Part shown: in pieces, positions 7,494 through 16,553 of the stretch
Numbering within the stretch: position 1 is the stretch's first letter
Layout: each line of letters starts with the position of its first letter
Origin: Sphaerisporangium perillae
GTDB taxonomy: Bacteria > Actinomycetota > Actinomycetes > Streptosporangiales > Streptosporangiaceae
Length of the DNA: 64,000 nucleotides
NCBI RefSeq assembly: GCF_023276435.1
Contig: NZ_JALLPO010000005.1
Location: 124,001-188,000 of the forward strand
Reading direction: 5' to 3'
The notes under the pieces: generated by a model
Databases searched by the model: none
What the model saw: only the letters and a program-made list of their open reading frames with translations
Told to the model about the DNA's origin: nothing
Made by a program: the position numbers and the translations under genes

Positions 7494-10400
7494 TCAGGCG
7501 CCGTCGAGGCCCTGGCGTGCCGCCGCGACCCATCGGGGGACGCCCACCCGCTCGGCCACCGCCAGCGCCTTCTCGTAGTGCCTGAGCGCGTCCTCCGGCT
7601 GCCCGAGGTGCATGGCGAGGTCGCCGAGCGTCTGGGCCACCGGCCACAGGGCCACGACCCCGGTGCCGGCGCCCGCGATGCGGTCCGACAGCGGCCCGAG
7701 CGTCGAGTAGGCGTCCTGCATGCGGTCGCGGTCGCCGAGCAGCATCCCGGCGAGCGCCCGCCACGTCATGGCCAGCTCGTACAGGAAGTCGGCGCGGACG
7801 GGAGGCCGGGTGGCGGCGACCGCCCGCGCGTCCTTGAGGTGACCCGCGGAGGCCAGGGCGACGGCGTAGGCGTCGAGCGTCCACTTGGCCCCGCGCCGGT
7901 GCGCCTCCTCCAGCGCCTCCACCATGTCGGCGGCCCTGCCGTCGACCAGGTGCAGGCAGAAGGTGGTGATCATCGGCAGGTCCTGGCGGCCTTCCAGCAT
8001 CCCGGCCCGCGCCGTGAGCCGCGCGGCGTTGCGGTACGCGCGCTCCGCCCCGGCGTAGTCACCGGTGATCATCATGCGCATGCCGGCGTACCAGGCGCCC
8101 ACCGCTGACGGCGCCGGCAGGTCGTACTGCCGGGCCAGCCGCTCGGCCGCGCTCATCTGCGCGTCCGCCTCGGCGAACTCGCCGCGCGCGGCGGCGCACT
8201 CCATCAGCACCAGATGGGCCAGCGCCTGCACCGCGATCTGCCCGGACGCGGCGCCGACCTCCAGCAGCTCCCGGCCGATGGCCTCGCGCTCGTCGACGAC
8301 CGTGATGACGTACGACTGGCGCAGCCGCCCGCTCAGCGCGACGGCGAGCAGGGCGGGGTCGCCGCTCTGCCTGGCCAGCTCCTCGGCCTCCAGCGACGCC
8401 TCGTAGCCCCGGCCGGTCGCCGAACCTTCCAGCTCCAGGGCGAGGGTGGCCAGCAGGCTGGCGCGCAGGGACTGCTCTCCCGGCGGCAGCTCGATCAGCG
8501 CCCGCTCGGTGACGTCGACGATCTCCCAGGCCGTGCGGGTGAAGTCGCGGGCGATGCCCTTGTGCGGCACGGCCACCGACGCGGCGATGCGCGCGGTCAT
8601 CTCAAGGTCGCCGAGCGGCAGGGCGGCGTCCATCGCCTCGCGGCGGCGGGCCCGCGCCGCCGTCATGTCGCCGCAGAGGGCGAGCGCCTTGATCAGCCGC
8701 AGTTGCAGCTGCAGTCGTTCCTTGGGCGGTCCGCCGACGGGGTGGGCGCGGTCGAACGCGGCGATGGCGCGCTCCCACAGTGTCGCCGCCTCCCGGTGCG
8801 CGAAGCGGCGCTCCGCCTGCTCGGCGGCGAGCCCCGCGTAGTGGACGGCCTTCGCCGCGGTCTCGGCCGTGCCCGCGGAGTCGTAGTGGTGGGCGAGCGC
8901 GGCCACGTCCGACGGCGACCGGCTCTCGATGACCGAGGCGACGGCCGCGTGCAGGCGCGACCTGCGCAGGCGTGAGGCGTCGGAGTACAGCGTGTCGCGG
9001 ACCAGGTCGTGGTCGAAGCGGAGCATGCCCGGGCCGGGCTCGGTGACCAGCCCCGCGAGCAGCCCGGCTTCCACGGCGTCGACGACGGCGTCCTCGTCGC
9101 CCGAGATGTCGACGAGCACGTCGATGTCGACGTCACGGCCGATGACCGCGGCCTGCAGCAGGATCTGCTGGGCGGTCACGGGGAGCCGCGCGATGCGCCG
9201 GCGCAGCACGTCGCGCACTCCCGACGGCACCTCGGAGATGACCTCCGCGGCGGTGGCCCGCACTCCGGGGGACTCGGAGTCCAGGAGCCGGACGGTCTCG
9301 CGGACGAAGAACGGGTTGCCGCCGGTGCGCTCGATGATCCTGCTGACGGCCTCCTCGTCGACCTCGCGGACGCAGGTGGCCCGGACGAGCTCGGCCACCG
9401 CCCCCTCATCGAGCCCTTCCAGGCCGACGCGCACCGGGCCGAGCCGCGCGAGCGCCGCCAGCACGTCCGACTGCTGGTCGTTCAGCTCGCTGTCGCGGCA
9501 GGTCACGACGAGCAGCACGCGGCTGGCCGCCAGCAGGCTGGGCAGGGCGCGCAGCAGGGCCAGGGTCTGGTCGTCGGCCCAGTGCAGGTCTTCCAGGGTG
9601 AGCAGCACGGGAGCCTCGCGGGCGATCCCCGCGATGTAGCCGCCGACCGCGCGGTGCAGGCGGAAGCCGCCCGACGCCTGGTCGTCCTCGTCGGCGGGGT
9701 CCGCGTCGTCCAGCAGGGGCGCCAGCAGCTGGCCGTACTCGCCGGTGCCGCGGACGGAGACCAGGGCGCGCAGGACCTCCACCCAGGCCCAGCCGGGCGG
9801 GGTGGCGCTGCTGTCCGGGCAGCCGCCGGAGGCGGTGATCCAGCCCTGCCGGGCCAGCTCCAGCCCGAGCTGGCGTACCAGCGTGGTCTTGCCCGCGCCC
9901 GGGTCGCCGCCGACGACGGCCGCGGTGAAGCGCCCGGACAGGGCGTGCGGCGCGGCGCCGGTCAGCCGGGCCAGCTCGGCGTCCCGGCCGACGAACGGCT
10001 CGGCGGGCAGGGGCGGCACGTCGGCGGCCGGGCTCTCGGCGCGCGGCGGCCAGGTGCCGCCGGGCTCGGTGAAGCGGGGACGCTGCGGGATCGTGAGCTC
10101 CAGGCCCGGATCCTGGGAGAGGATGTCGGACTCCATCTTCCGCAGCGCGGGACCCGGGTCGATGCCGAGCTCGTCGGCCAGGGTCGCGCGGGCGCGCCGC
10201 AGGGCGGCCAGGGCGTCGCCCTGCCTGCCGCAGCGGTAGAGGCCGAGGGCCAGCAGCCGCCAGCCCTCCTCCCGCAGCGGGTGCTCCCCGGTGAGGGCCT
10301 CGAGGTCGGGCACGGTCTCGGCGTGCAGGCCGAGGCGCAGGCCCGCGTCGGCGTGACGTTCGCGCGCCACCAGCCGCAGCTCGGCGAGCCGGCTCACTTC

Positions 10401-10865
10401 GGCCTCGGCCCACTGCTGCTCGGCGAAGTCGGAGTAGGGAGTGCCGCGCCACAGGCCGAGCGCCGTCTCAAGGCCCGTGCGCGCCGGCTCGGGGTCGTCG
10501 TTCTCCAGGTACTTGCCCGCCGACCGGACCATGGCCTCGAAGCGCAGCGCGTCGACCTGGTCGGGCGCGGTGCGCAGCGCGTACCCGGAGGCGACGGTGA
10601 CCAGCAGGCGGTTGGGGCCGCCGCGCGGGCGGCCGGGCTCGAGGACGCGGCGCAGCCGCGAGATGTAGACCTGCAGGCCGGATTGTGCGCCTTTGGCGGT
10701 CTCGTCGGTCCACAGGTCGAACAGCAGTGTGTCGACCGGGACGACCTGACCACGGGCCACGAGTAATCGCGCCAGCACCGCGCGTTGCCGTAGACCGCCG
10801 AGGTCGACCTCGCCGTCGCCGTCGTCGTACGCCTCGACCGGCCCAAGAACGCGGAACGTCACCAT
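7494..10865 (-). CDS. BTAD/AfsR-SARP type transcriptional regulator with AAA ATPase and TPR-like region
   Basis: A 1123-residue regulator. Residues 1-95 form an OmpR-like winged helix (VTFRVLGPVEAYDDGDGEV, then LQVYISRLRRVLEP). A bacterial transcriptional activation domain follows to about 245. An AAA/STAND ATPase has Walker A GGDPGAGKTTL near 320 and Walker B VLLTLEDLHWADD near 415. The C-terminal 450 residues are Ala/Arg-rich helical hairpins of TPR type. Large SARP regulators usually activate secondary metabolism, but no biosynthetic cluster is adjacent. The start at ATG 10865 places the DNA-binding domain at the N-terminus as usual; an earlier in-frame start at 10895 would add 10 residues. 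Confidence 0.88.
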   Translation of the reverse strand: MVTFRVLGPVEAYDDGDGEVDLGGLRQRAVLARLLVARGQVVPVDTLLFDLWTDETAKGAQSGLQVYISRLRRVLEPGRPRGGPNRLLVTVASGYALRTAPDQVDALRFEAMVRSAGKYLENDDPEPARTGLETALGLWRGTPYSDFAEQQWAEAEVSRLAELRLVARERHADAGLRLGLHAETVPDLEALTGEHPLREEGWRLLALGLYRCGRQGDALAALRRARATLADELGIDPGPALRKMESDILSQDPGLELTIPQRPRFTEPGGTWPPRAESPAADVPPLPAEPFVGRDAELARLTGAAPHALSGRFTAAVVGGDPGAGKTTLVRQLGLELARQGWITASGGCPDSSATPPGWAWVEVLRALVSVRGTGEYGQLLAPLLDDADPADEDDQASGGFRLHRAVGGYIAGIAREAPVLLTLEDLHWADDQTLALLRALPSLLAASRVLLVVTCRDSELNDQQSDVLAALARLGPVRVGLEGLDEGAVAELVRATCVREVDEEAVSRIIERTGGNPFFVRETVRLLDSESPGVRATAAEVISEVPSGVRDVLRRRIARLPVTAQQILLQAAVIGRDVDIDVLVDISGDEDAVVDAVEAGLLAGLVTEPGPGMLRFDHDLVRDTLYSDASRLRRSRLHAAVASVIESRSPSDVAALAHHYDSAGTAETAAKAVHYAGLAAEQAERRFAHREAATLWERAIAAFDRAHPVGGPPKERLQLQLRLIKALALCGDMTAARARRREAMDAALPLGDLEMTARIAASVAVPHKGIARDFTRTAWEIVDVTERALIELPPGEQSLRASLLATLALELEGSATGRGYEASLEAEELARQSGDPALLAVALSGRLRQSYVITVVDEREAIGRELLEVGAASGQIAVQALAHLVLMECAAARGEFAEADAQMSAAERLARQYDLPAPSAVGAWYAGMRMMITGDYAGAERAYRNAARLTARAGMLEGRQDLPMITTFCLHLVDGRAADMVEALEEAHRRGAKWTLDAYAVALASAGHLKDARAVAATRPPVRADFLYELAMTWRALAGMLLGDRDRMQDAYSTLGPLSDRIAGAGTGVVALWPVAQTLGDLAMHLGQPEDALRHYEKALAVAERVGVPRWVAAARQGLDGA

Positions 10866-11019
10866 GTCAGCCGCCACGCTATGCGGGCCCGTCAAGCACG
10901 CACAAGCTATTCGCCAAGGCCCGCCTTCCTTCTCTTGCCACCCGTAACGGATGCCTCAAGGCGGCCACGGGTGTCACGAGGCTACAGGCCTCAGGCATAG
11001 GCGAGATAACGACGGGGGA

Positions 11020-12084
11020 TCAGGCGCGGGAGGCGGGTTCCGGGGAGCGGCGGTCGTTCGCGGGGCCGCGCCGCCGCAACAGGGACCACGCGCCGAGGGC
11101 GAGGCCGCCCCAGGGGATCTCGATGGTGTAAGTCCAGAAGCCGAACAGGATCGCGGAGGCGGTCGCCGGGCCGGGAGGCTGGCCGAAGGCGATCAGCAGC
11201 GCCGCCGTGCCGCCCTCCATGATCCCCGCGCCGCTCGGCGTGATCAGCGCGCTGGTGAGCACCCGGCTGACCGCGAAGACGGCCACGGTCTCTGCGGGCC
11301 CGGGGTAGGCGCCGGTGGCCACCTCGCAGGCCGCCATGATCAGGCACTGGAGGACCAGGAAGGCCAGCATGCCGAGGGACAGGCCGGGCCACCGCCGGTG
11401 CACGATCTCGGCGGTGTCGGCGCGCAGCCGGTGGATGGCGTCGGAGGCGTACCGCGCCGGCGGGCGGACACCGCGCGGCAGGAACCGGAGCAGCCCGTCC
11501 ACGGCGCGGCCGAGGAGGGTGGCGGCCCGCTCCCAGTAGAGGGCGGCGGCGACCACGGCCACCAGCACGAGGATCGAGAGCGCGCCGCCCCAGGCGGCGC
11601 TGGTGACCCTGGGGTCGGGGATGCGCCCGGCGATGAGCAGCGCGATGATGCCGACCGCCGGCAGGATGAACCGGAACATCGTGTTCCAGATGCCGGTGAC
11701 CAGCGTGTACACCACGACGGGGCGGGTGGCGAAGCCCCAGCCCTTGGTCATGCCGAAGGTCAGGGCCACACCGGCCGCGCCGCCGAAGGGCAGCAGGTTG
11801 CTGACCGCGCTCCCGGCGCCGTTCAGCGTCAGCGCCTGCAGGTGGGTCAGGCCGGGCAGCGCCGAGGTCATCACGAAGGTGTAGGCGTACAGGCTGGCGA
11901 GCCACAGCACGGCCATCAGCGCGATCATCGGCCAGCTGAGCGCGCGGAACTGCGCCCCGATCTCGCTCCAGCTGACTTTGGCCCCGGTGAGCGCGTGCAC
12001 GATCTGCGGCAGGTACACCACGAGCAGGACCGCCAGGGCCAGGGAGGCCACCGAAAGGCCGGCCTGGACCCATTTGTTCCTCAT
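11020..12084 (-). CDS. Lysylphosphatidylglycerol synthase-like transmembrane protein (UPF0104)
   Basis: A 354-residue integral membrane protein with about eight hydrophobic segments. Family signatures include LNGAGSAVSNLLPFGGAAGV and, near the C-terminus, ITPSGAGIMEGG, characteristic of the flippase-like domain of MprF relatives. It lacks the soluble aminoacyl-transferase half of MprF, so it probably moves or senses a lipid-linked substrate rather than aminoacylating lipid. The ATG is preceded by a run of G. The PIG-L deacetylase gene lies 143 bp upstream on the same strand, and a GT4 glycosyltransferase is divergent beyond it, which suggests a shared glycolipid role. Confidence 0.8.
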   Translation of the reverse strand: MRNKWVQAGLSVASLALAVLLVVYLPQIVHALTGAKVSWSEIGAQFRALSWPMIALMAVLWLASLYAYTFVMTSALPGLTHLQALTLNGAGSAVSNLLPFGGAAGVALTFGMTKGWGFATRPVVVYTLVTGIWNTMFRFILPAVGIIALLIAGRIPDPRVTSAAWGGALSILVLVAVVAAALYWERAATLLGRAVDGLLRFLPRGVRPPARYASDAIHRLRADTAEIVHRRWPGLSLGMLAFLVLQCLIMAACEVATGAYPGPAETVAVFAVSRVLTSALITPSGAGIMEGGTAALLIAFGQPPGPATASAILFGFWTYTIEIPWGGLALGAWSLLRRRGPANDRRSPEPASRA

Positions 12085-12227
12085 CGGTGCCCCCCCATGT
12101 CCGCTCGCGGGCGCTCGTCTCCGCCGCCCGCCCGGTCTCCCGTCGCCGTGGCCCTCTGCCGCGGGCCGCCCCCCAGTCTGCCGGGACGCCGCGGGCGCGA
12201 TCTCCTCCTCGAGAACGAAATCGCTGC

Positions 12228-13088
12228 CTACCCGGTCTCCTCCGCGAGGTCCGGACGGTCCGTGCCGTCCAGTGCGTCCGGGAGCTCGTCGAAGGGATGC
12301 CTGAGCCGCGTGCCCGGCGGCAGGTCGCGCCGGACGTACCACTCGGTGCCGAAGATCAGACGGTACAGCGGGCCGGGGATCCTCAGCATCACTCCGAGCG
12401 TACGGTCGCCGTCGCCGCCCGTCGCCTGGGTCGCGTGGGCGGCCATGCTGGCGCGTTTGGCCTTGGCGAACCTGCGGACGTTGACCCGGTGGGTGATGAC
12501 CTCGCCGGGGGAGTAGGCCCGCTCGAAGGAGCGCACGTCGAACTCCGGCGGAAACCGGTAGAAGCGCCGGGCGAGCCGGAGCCCCTTGAGGAGCGGGTCG
12601 CGGTTGACCGTGGCCTCCAGCAGGATCGGCGTGCCCGCGCTGCCGGCGGCGCGCTGCCCCACCCGGTACACCTGCACGTGGTCCGGATGGCCGTACCCGC
12701 CGGCCGGGTCGTAGATCGTCAGCAGGTCGGCGCTCTCCTCCTTGAGCACCGCCGCCAGCCGCTGGGCCGCCTCCTCGATGTCGGCGTCGATGAAGGCGTT
12801 GTCGGGACGGTCGTCGCCGACCGCGCCGTCCTCGCCGAGGCCGGAGTCGCCGTAGCCGAGCAGCACCACGCGGGCCACACCGAGGACGGCGGCCGACGCG
12901 TACAGCTCGGCGGTGCGCGCCTCGGCGAGCTCGTCGCCGTGGGGCAGGTCTGCAAGGCCGCGCTCGCCGGCGGTCGCCACGACGAGGACGACCCGGTGGC
13001 CCTCGGCCGCCAGCATCGCCATGGTCCCGGCCGTGAGCAGAGCCTCGTCGTCGGGATGGGCGTGGAAGAACACCGCGGTACGTGCCAC
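12228..13088 (-). CDS. PIG-L family deacetylase
   Basis: A 286-residue zinc-dependent amidase predicted to remove an acetyl group from an N-acetylglucosaminyl compound. The metal-binding AHPDDE is at residues 10-15 and the second cluster GYGHPDH at 131-137. GERG in the strand after the first helix is also typical. It is not a clear match to mycothiol MshB, whose N-terminal motif differs. The start is the GTG giving MARTAVFFHAHPDDE; a nearby ATG is out of frame. It lies between the flippase-like gene and the divergent glycosyltransferase gene. Confidence 0.82.
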   Translation of the reverse strand: MARTAVFFHAHPDDEALLTAGTMAMLAAEGHRVVLVVATAGERGLADLPHGDELAEARTAELYASAAVLGVARVVLLGYGDSGLGEDGAVGDDRPDNAFIDADIEEAAQRLAAVLKEESADLLTIYDPAGGYGHPDHVQVYRVGQRAAGSAGTPILLEATVNRDPLLKGLRLARRFYRFPPEFDVRSFERAYSPGEVITHRVNVRRFAKAKRASMAAHATQATGGDGDRTLGVMLRIPGPLYRLIFGTEWYVRRDLPPGTRLRHPFDELPDALDGTDRPDLAEETG

Positions 13089-13265
13089 GCGGCCATGATT
13101 CCACGGAGCCGTTCCTTCAGGTCGAAGGCCCCTCCCAAGCGGTGGTTCCAGAAGCCCTCCGCAACTCTTCAAGAACCTCTCGTGACGTGCGCGCCCTCCG
13201 CCGGGTGCCCTGGATCGGTGACGGTTCCGTTTGATGCGGGTGGCGGGCTCTGCCAGTCTGGCGGG

Positions 13266-14414
13266 GTGCGGATCCTTCACGTCAGCGACTGTTACCTGCC
13301 CCGGCTCGGCGGCATCGAGGTACAGGTGGCCGACCTGGTACGGGCGCAGTCCGAGGCCGGCCACGAGGTCGAGGTGGCCACCGCGACCCCCGGCGAGCCC
13401 ATCTCCGGCGTCCACCGGATCGTCGCCCGGATGCCGTTCGACCTGCCCGTCCACCCCCGTGGCGGCACGCACCTGCTGCGCCTGATGGCGGCGCGCCGTC
13501 CGGACGTGGTGCACGTCCACACCGGCGCGGCCTCGCCGTTCGCGTGGATGGGGGTCCGGGCGGCGGTCCGCGCGGGCCTGCCGGTCGTGGTCACCGTGCA
13601 CAGCATGTGGGATCCGGTGACGCGCACCATGTACAGGGGGCTCGACCGGCTGTTCGGCTGGACCGGCTGGAGCGTGGTGGGCACCACGGTGAGCCACGCC
13701 GCGGCCCGCCCGATCCGCGCGGTCACGGCCGGGCGCGTCCCGGTGGACGTGGTCTCCAACGGCCTGGACGTCTCCGCGTGGCGCCCCACCGGCGACCTTC
13801 GGCGAGCGGAGCGCGACGAGGTGCACATCGTGGCCGTGGGCCGGCTGGCCCCGCGCAAGCAGCCCGTGCAATTGCTCAGGCTTCTGCGGGAGGCGAGGCG
13901 GCAGGTCCCCGCGGAGATCGCGATGCGGGCCACGCTCGTGGGGGACGGTCCCGCGCGCGGCTCGATGGAGCGGTTCCTGCGCACGCATGGCATGCAGGAG
14001 TGGGTGTCGCTGCCCGGCCGCTACTCGCGTGACCGGATCCGCGAGCTGCTGGCCTCGGCGGACGTCTTCGTGGCGCCGGCGCCCAGGGAGTCGTTCGGCA
14101 TCGCGGCCCTGGAGGCGCGGGCCGCAGGGGTGCCCGTCGTCGCCAGGGCGCAGAGCGGCGTGGCCGACTTCGTACGCCCTGGCAAGGAGGGGCTGCTCGG
14201 CCGCACCTTCGACGAACTGGTCCGTTCGGTGGCGCGGCTGGCCCGCGACCGGGAGCTGCGGGAGCAGATCGCCCTGCACAACAGGGAGACCGAGCTGACC
14301 CGCTGCACCTGGCCGGCGGTCCTGGAGGGTTTCGAGAGCTGCTACGAACTGGCGGCCGCCGCCGTGCGCCGAGCGCCCGGCGGCGGGAACCCCGCCGAGG
14401 CTCAGGAGCAGTAG
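13266..14414 (+). CDS. Glycosyltransferase family 4 (GT-B fold)
   Basis: A 382-residue retaining glycosyltransferase. The N-terminal Rossmann domain carries the glycine loop PRLGGIEVQVADL and PDVVHVHTG. The C-terminal donor domain has VAVGRLAPRKQP, LVGDGPARGSM and the EX7E-type motif PRESFGIAALEARAAGVPVV. The start is GTG 13266; the longer open frame upstream overlaps the deacetylase antisense and is not protein-like. The 3' end overlaps the convergent lipoprotein gene by 13 nt. Acceptor and sugar are unknown; it is not a recognisable MshA. Confidence 0.85.
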   Translation: MRILHVSDCYLPRLGGIEVQVADLVRAQSEAGHEVEVATATPGEPISGVHRIVARMPFDLPVHPRGGTHLLRLMAARRPDVVHVHTGAASPFAWMGVRAAVRAGLPVVVTVHSMWDPVTRTMYRGLDRLFGWTGWSVVGTTVSHAAARPIRAVTAGRVPVDVVSNGLDVSAWRPTGDLRRAERDEVHIVAVGRLAPRKQPVQLLRLLREARRQVPAEIAMRATLVGDGPARGSMERFLRTHGMQEWVSLPGRYSRDRIRELLASADVFVAPAPRESFGIAALEARAAGVPVVARAQSGVADFVRPGKEGLLGRTFDELVRSVARLARDRELREQIALHNRETELTRCTWPAVLEGFESCYELAAAAVRRAPGGGNPAEAQEQ

Positions 14415-14785
14415 ACGGCGAGCTTCTGGGTCGCTTCGGTCGCCTTGGTGGCGAACTGCTGCAGCTCGCCGGCCGCCGCGGCCGGGTTGGACGGGTCGAT
14501 CTTGAAGCCGCCCCACGACGTCGAGAGGTCGGTGAGCGTGGTCTTCAGTTCGCCGTCGGCCTTGCCGGAGAGGTCCTTGAGCTTGACGGCGAGGTCGGCG
14601 GTCGCCTTGTTGAACCCGGCGAGGTCGCCCGCGCCGGCCGCCGCCTGGGTGCTGTAGTCCTGGAATGCCTTGACGGCGTCGTCGCAGACGGCCTTGGTGC
14701 TCCCGCCGCCGCACGCCGAGGTGAGCGAGATCAGGGCGGCCGCCGCGGAGACGGCGAGGGCCTGGCGGGCAATGGTGAGGTTCAT
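14402..14785 (-). CDS. Small lipoprotein
   Basis: A 127-residue exported lipoprotein: signal peptide with lipobox SLTSAC, so the mature protein is anchored through Cys25. The mature part is predicted helical (FNKATADLAVKLKDLSGKA, ELQQFATKATEATQKLA) and ends in a second Cys pair candidate (VCDDA near the start and VYCS at the end). No enzymatic motif is visible. Similar small helical lipoproteins are common near the actinobacterial envelope; function unknown. Confidence 0.75.
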   Translation of the reverse strand: MNLTIARQALAVSAAAALISLTSACGGGSTKAVCDDAVKAFQDYSTQAAAGAGDLAGFNKATADLAVKLKDLSGKADGELKTTLTDLSTSWGGFKIDPSNPAAAAGELQQFATKATEATQKLAVYCS

Positions 14786-15376
14786 TAAGTGCCTTTCCTA
14801 GTGATCTGTCGCGATGGACAACCTAGGAACGACACCTTGCGGATCACTTTCACTCCGCCTGCACGGCGGGATGGACTGCTTCGACGGGTTCCGCGTGCGG
14901 AGGAGGCGCTGGAAACCGGGAGCTTGTGGCGATGAACTCAGAGATGCGAGCGAACTCGGAGGAGGCGCTAGAAGGGGAGCACCCGGCCTGACGGGCTGCG
15001 GAGGTCCAGGGGTGCGGGACGGCGTACGGGCTTGGGCCGTGGTGTGATGAGAATCCGCTTCATGTGCTTCTCCTTCGGTACGGGCTCACACTTCCCTCGT
15101 CACTCGTCGGCGGACAGGTCCTGTTCCTCACTGGTGTCTCCGCGGTCGGGCGAGGTGCGTTGGACCCGACCTCACCTCCTGTTTACCCTCTCTGGGGCTG
15201 CCGCAGACGCTTTCATCCTCAGTTTCTCCGATCTTGATCTGCCGTGAAACCCCTAGCGCCCCCCAGGCGGGGCGGGTGCGGCGTGATGGACCGGCGTCCG
15301 GCGCGGTGCGGTCGCTTCGACATGTTCTGAGGCTAAAAACCGTATGTTTCGGGCGATGGCATCGTTTATTGCAAAC
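14786..15376. other. 591-bp region without a confidently assigned gene
   Basis: This gap lies upstream of the lipoprotein gene and downstream of the acyl-CoA dehydrogenase operon. The leftward strand holds a chain of very short frames (15216-15172, 15175-15128, 15131-15060 and 15063-14968), each start overlapping the previous stop by 4 nt. The last has a strong ribosome-binding site and is listed separately. A 13-bp direct repeat GGAGGAGGCGCT(A/G)GA-like occurs near 14900 and 14960. No RNA gene is recognised. Confidence 0.5.
14968..15063 (-). CDS. Candidate 31-residue small protein
   Basis: An ATG preceded by GAAGGAG with 6-nt spacing opens a 31-codon frame ending in TAG. The peptide starts MKRILITPRPKPVRRP and is rich in Arg and Pro, ending in a hydrophobic VLPF. 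A 23-codon frame with its own GGAG overlaps the start by ATGA, suggesting coupled translation. It has no Cys and no recognised leader motif. It could be a regulatory leader, a small basic peptide or chance. Confidence 0.35.
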   Translation of the reverse strand: MKRILITPRPKPVRRPAPLDLRSPSGRVLPF

Positions 15377-16546
15377 TCATGTTCCTGACGTCTTCGCGGA
15401 CCGGCCGGGCCCCGGTGCGGCCGGCGCGGGATCGGACGCCAGCATGTCCCCGAGGCGGAGCGCCTGTGCCGTGGCGCCGCCCAAGGCGAACTCGATCTGC
15501 TTGGCGTGCAGGAAGTAGCGGTGCACGAAGTACTCCTCGGCGATGCCCATGCCGCCGTGTACGTGCACGACCGCGTGCGCCACACGGTGACCGCCGTCGG
15601 CGGCCCAGAACTTCGCGGTGGCCACCGCCTCCGCCGCCCTCCCCGCCAGGCCGTCCTCGGCCGACAGCAGCCAGGCGGCCTGCCACATCGTGAGCCGGAT
15701 GGCCTCCACGTCGATGTGGCAGTCGGCGAGCCGGTGGCCGACGGCCTGGAACGACCCGATCGGGCGGTTGAACTGGTGACGCCTGCCGGTGTACTCGGCG
15801 GCGGCCGCAAGGGCCCGGGAGGTGACGCCGAGTTGCAGCGCGCACAGGCCGAGCATGGCCATGTCCCGCGACCGGGCCACCATGCCGGCCGGGCCGCCCG
15901 GGGCCTCGTCCCCCGGCTCGCCCAGCACCGCGTCGTACGGCAGGCTGACGTCCAGGTGGACCAGGCCGGTGATCTCCTTGGCGGTGGTCCGCTGCGGGGT
16001 GATCGACATGCCCTCCGTGCCCGCGGGGACGAGGAAGAGCCGCTCGCCGGCGGGCACCAGCACGAGGTCGGCGACCGTCGCGGCCGGGACCCCCGTCCGT
16101 ACCCCTCGCAGCCGCCAGCCGTCCCGCGTCCTGCGCGCCGTCACCTCGGGCGCGCCGGCCGGCCCGGCCAGGGCGGCGGTGAGGACGCGCTCCCCTCGTA
16201 CGGCCGGGCCGACCCACGTCTCGCGCTGCTCCGGCGTGCCGAAGGTCGCGATGGGCCAGGCGCCCAGCACGGCGGTGGCGTACAGCGGCACCGGTGCGAG
16301 GACGCGCCCGGCCTCCTCCAGCACCAGGCACTGCTCCAGGGGGCCGTACCCGCCGCCGCCGAGATCGGCGGGCAGCGCGATGCCGATCAGCCCGGCCTCG
16401 GCCAGGGTCGCCCAGAGCTCGCGGTCGAAGCGGCCGGTGCCGCGGCTCTCCAGCTCGGTGAGGGACTCGTGGGTGACCCGGTCGGTGAGGATGCGCCGCG
16501 CGAGCCGCACGAGCTCCCGCTGGTCCTCGGTGTAGGCGAAGTCCAT
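15377..16546 (-). CDS. Acyl-CoA dehydrogenase
   Basis: A 389-residue flavoprotein subunit predicted to oxidise an acyl-CoA to the enoyl-CoA. The N-terminal helical domain, the beta domain and the C-terminal four-helix domain are all present. GRRHQFNRPIGSFQAVGHRL is the typical FAD-binding segment, and VHVHGGMGIAEEYFVHRYF aligns with the family's C-terminal signature. No Glu appears in the standard catalytic loop, so it may depend on its partner. It starts with a GAGGGAG site 7 nt after the upstream dehydrogenase stop; the pair is an operon and probably a heteromeric enzyme of the steroid/branched acyl type. Confidence 0.85.
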   Translation of the reverse strand: MDFAYTEDQRELVRLARRILTDRVTHESLTELESRGTGRFDRELWATLAEAGLIGIALPADLGGGGYGPLEQCLVLEEAGRVLAPVPLYATAVLGAWPIATFGTPEQRETWVGPAVRGERVLTAALAGPAGAPEVTARRTRDGWRLRGVRTGVPAATVADLVLVPAGERLFLVPAGTEGMSITPQRTTAKEITGLVHLDVSLPYDAVLGEPGDEAPGGPAGMVARSRDMAMLGLCALQLGVTSRALAAAAEYTGRRHQFNRPIGSFQAVGHRLADCHIDVEAIRLTMWQAAWLLSAEDGLAGRAAEAVATAKFWAADGGHRVAHAVVHVHGGMGIAEEYFVHRYFLHAKQIEFALGGATAQALRLGDMLASDPAPAAPGPGRSAKTSGT

Positions 16547-16553
16547 GTCTCCC

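Noticed and set aside
9009-10766. A 585-codon rightward open frame
   Set aside because: It is antisense to the BTAD-AAA regulator, whose domains and motifs are clear. The frame is Gly/Ala/Arg/Gln-rich with no recognisable motif, typical of high-GC shadows.
12228-14414. Mycothiol genes mshB and mshA
   Set aside because: The families match (PIG-L, GT4) but the N-terminal motifs of both proteins differ from MshB and MshA as I know them.
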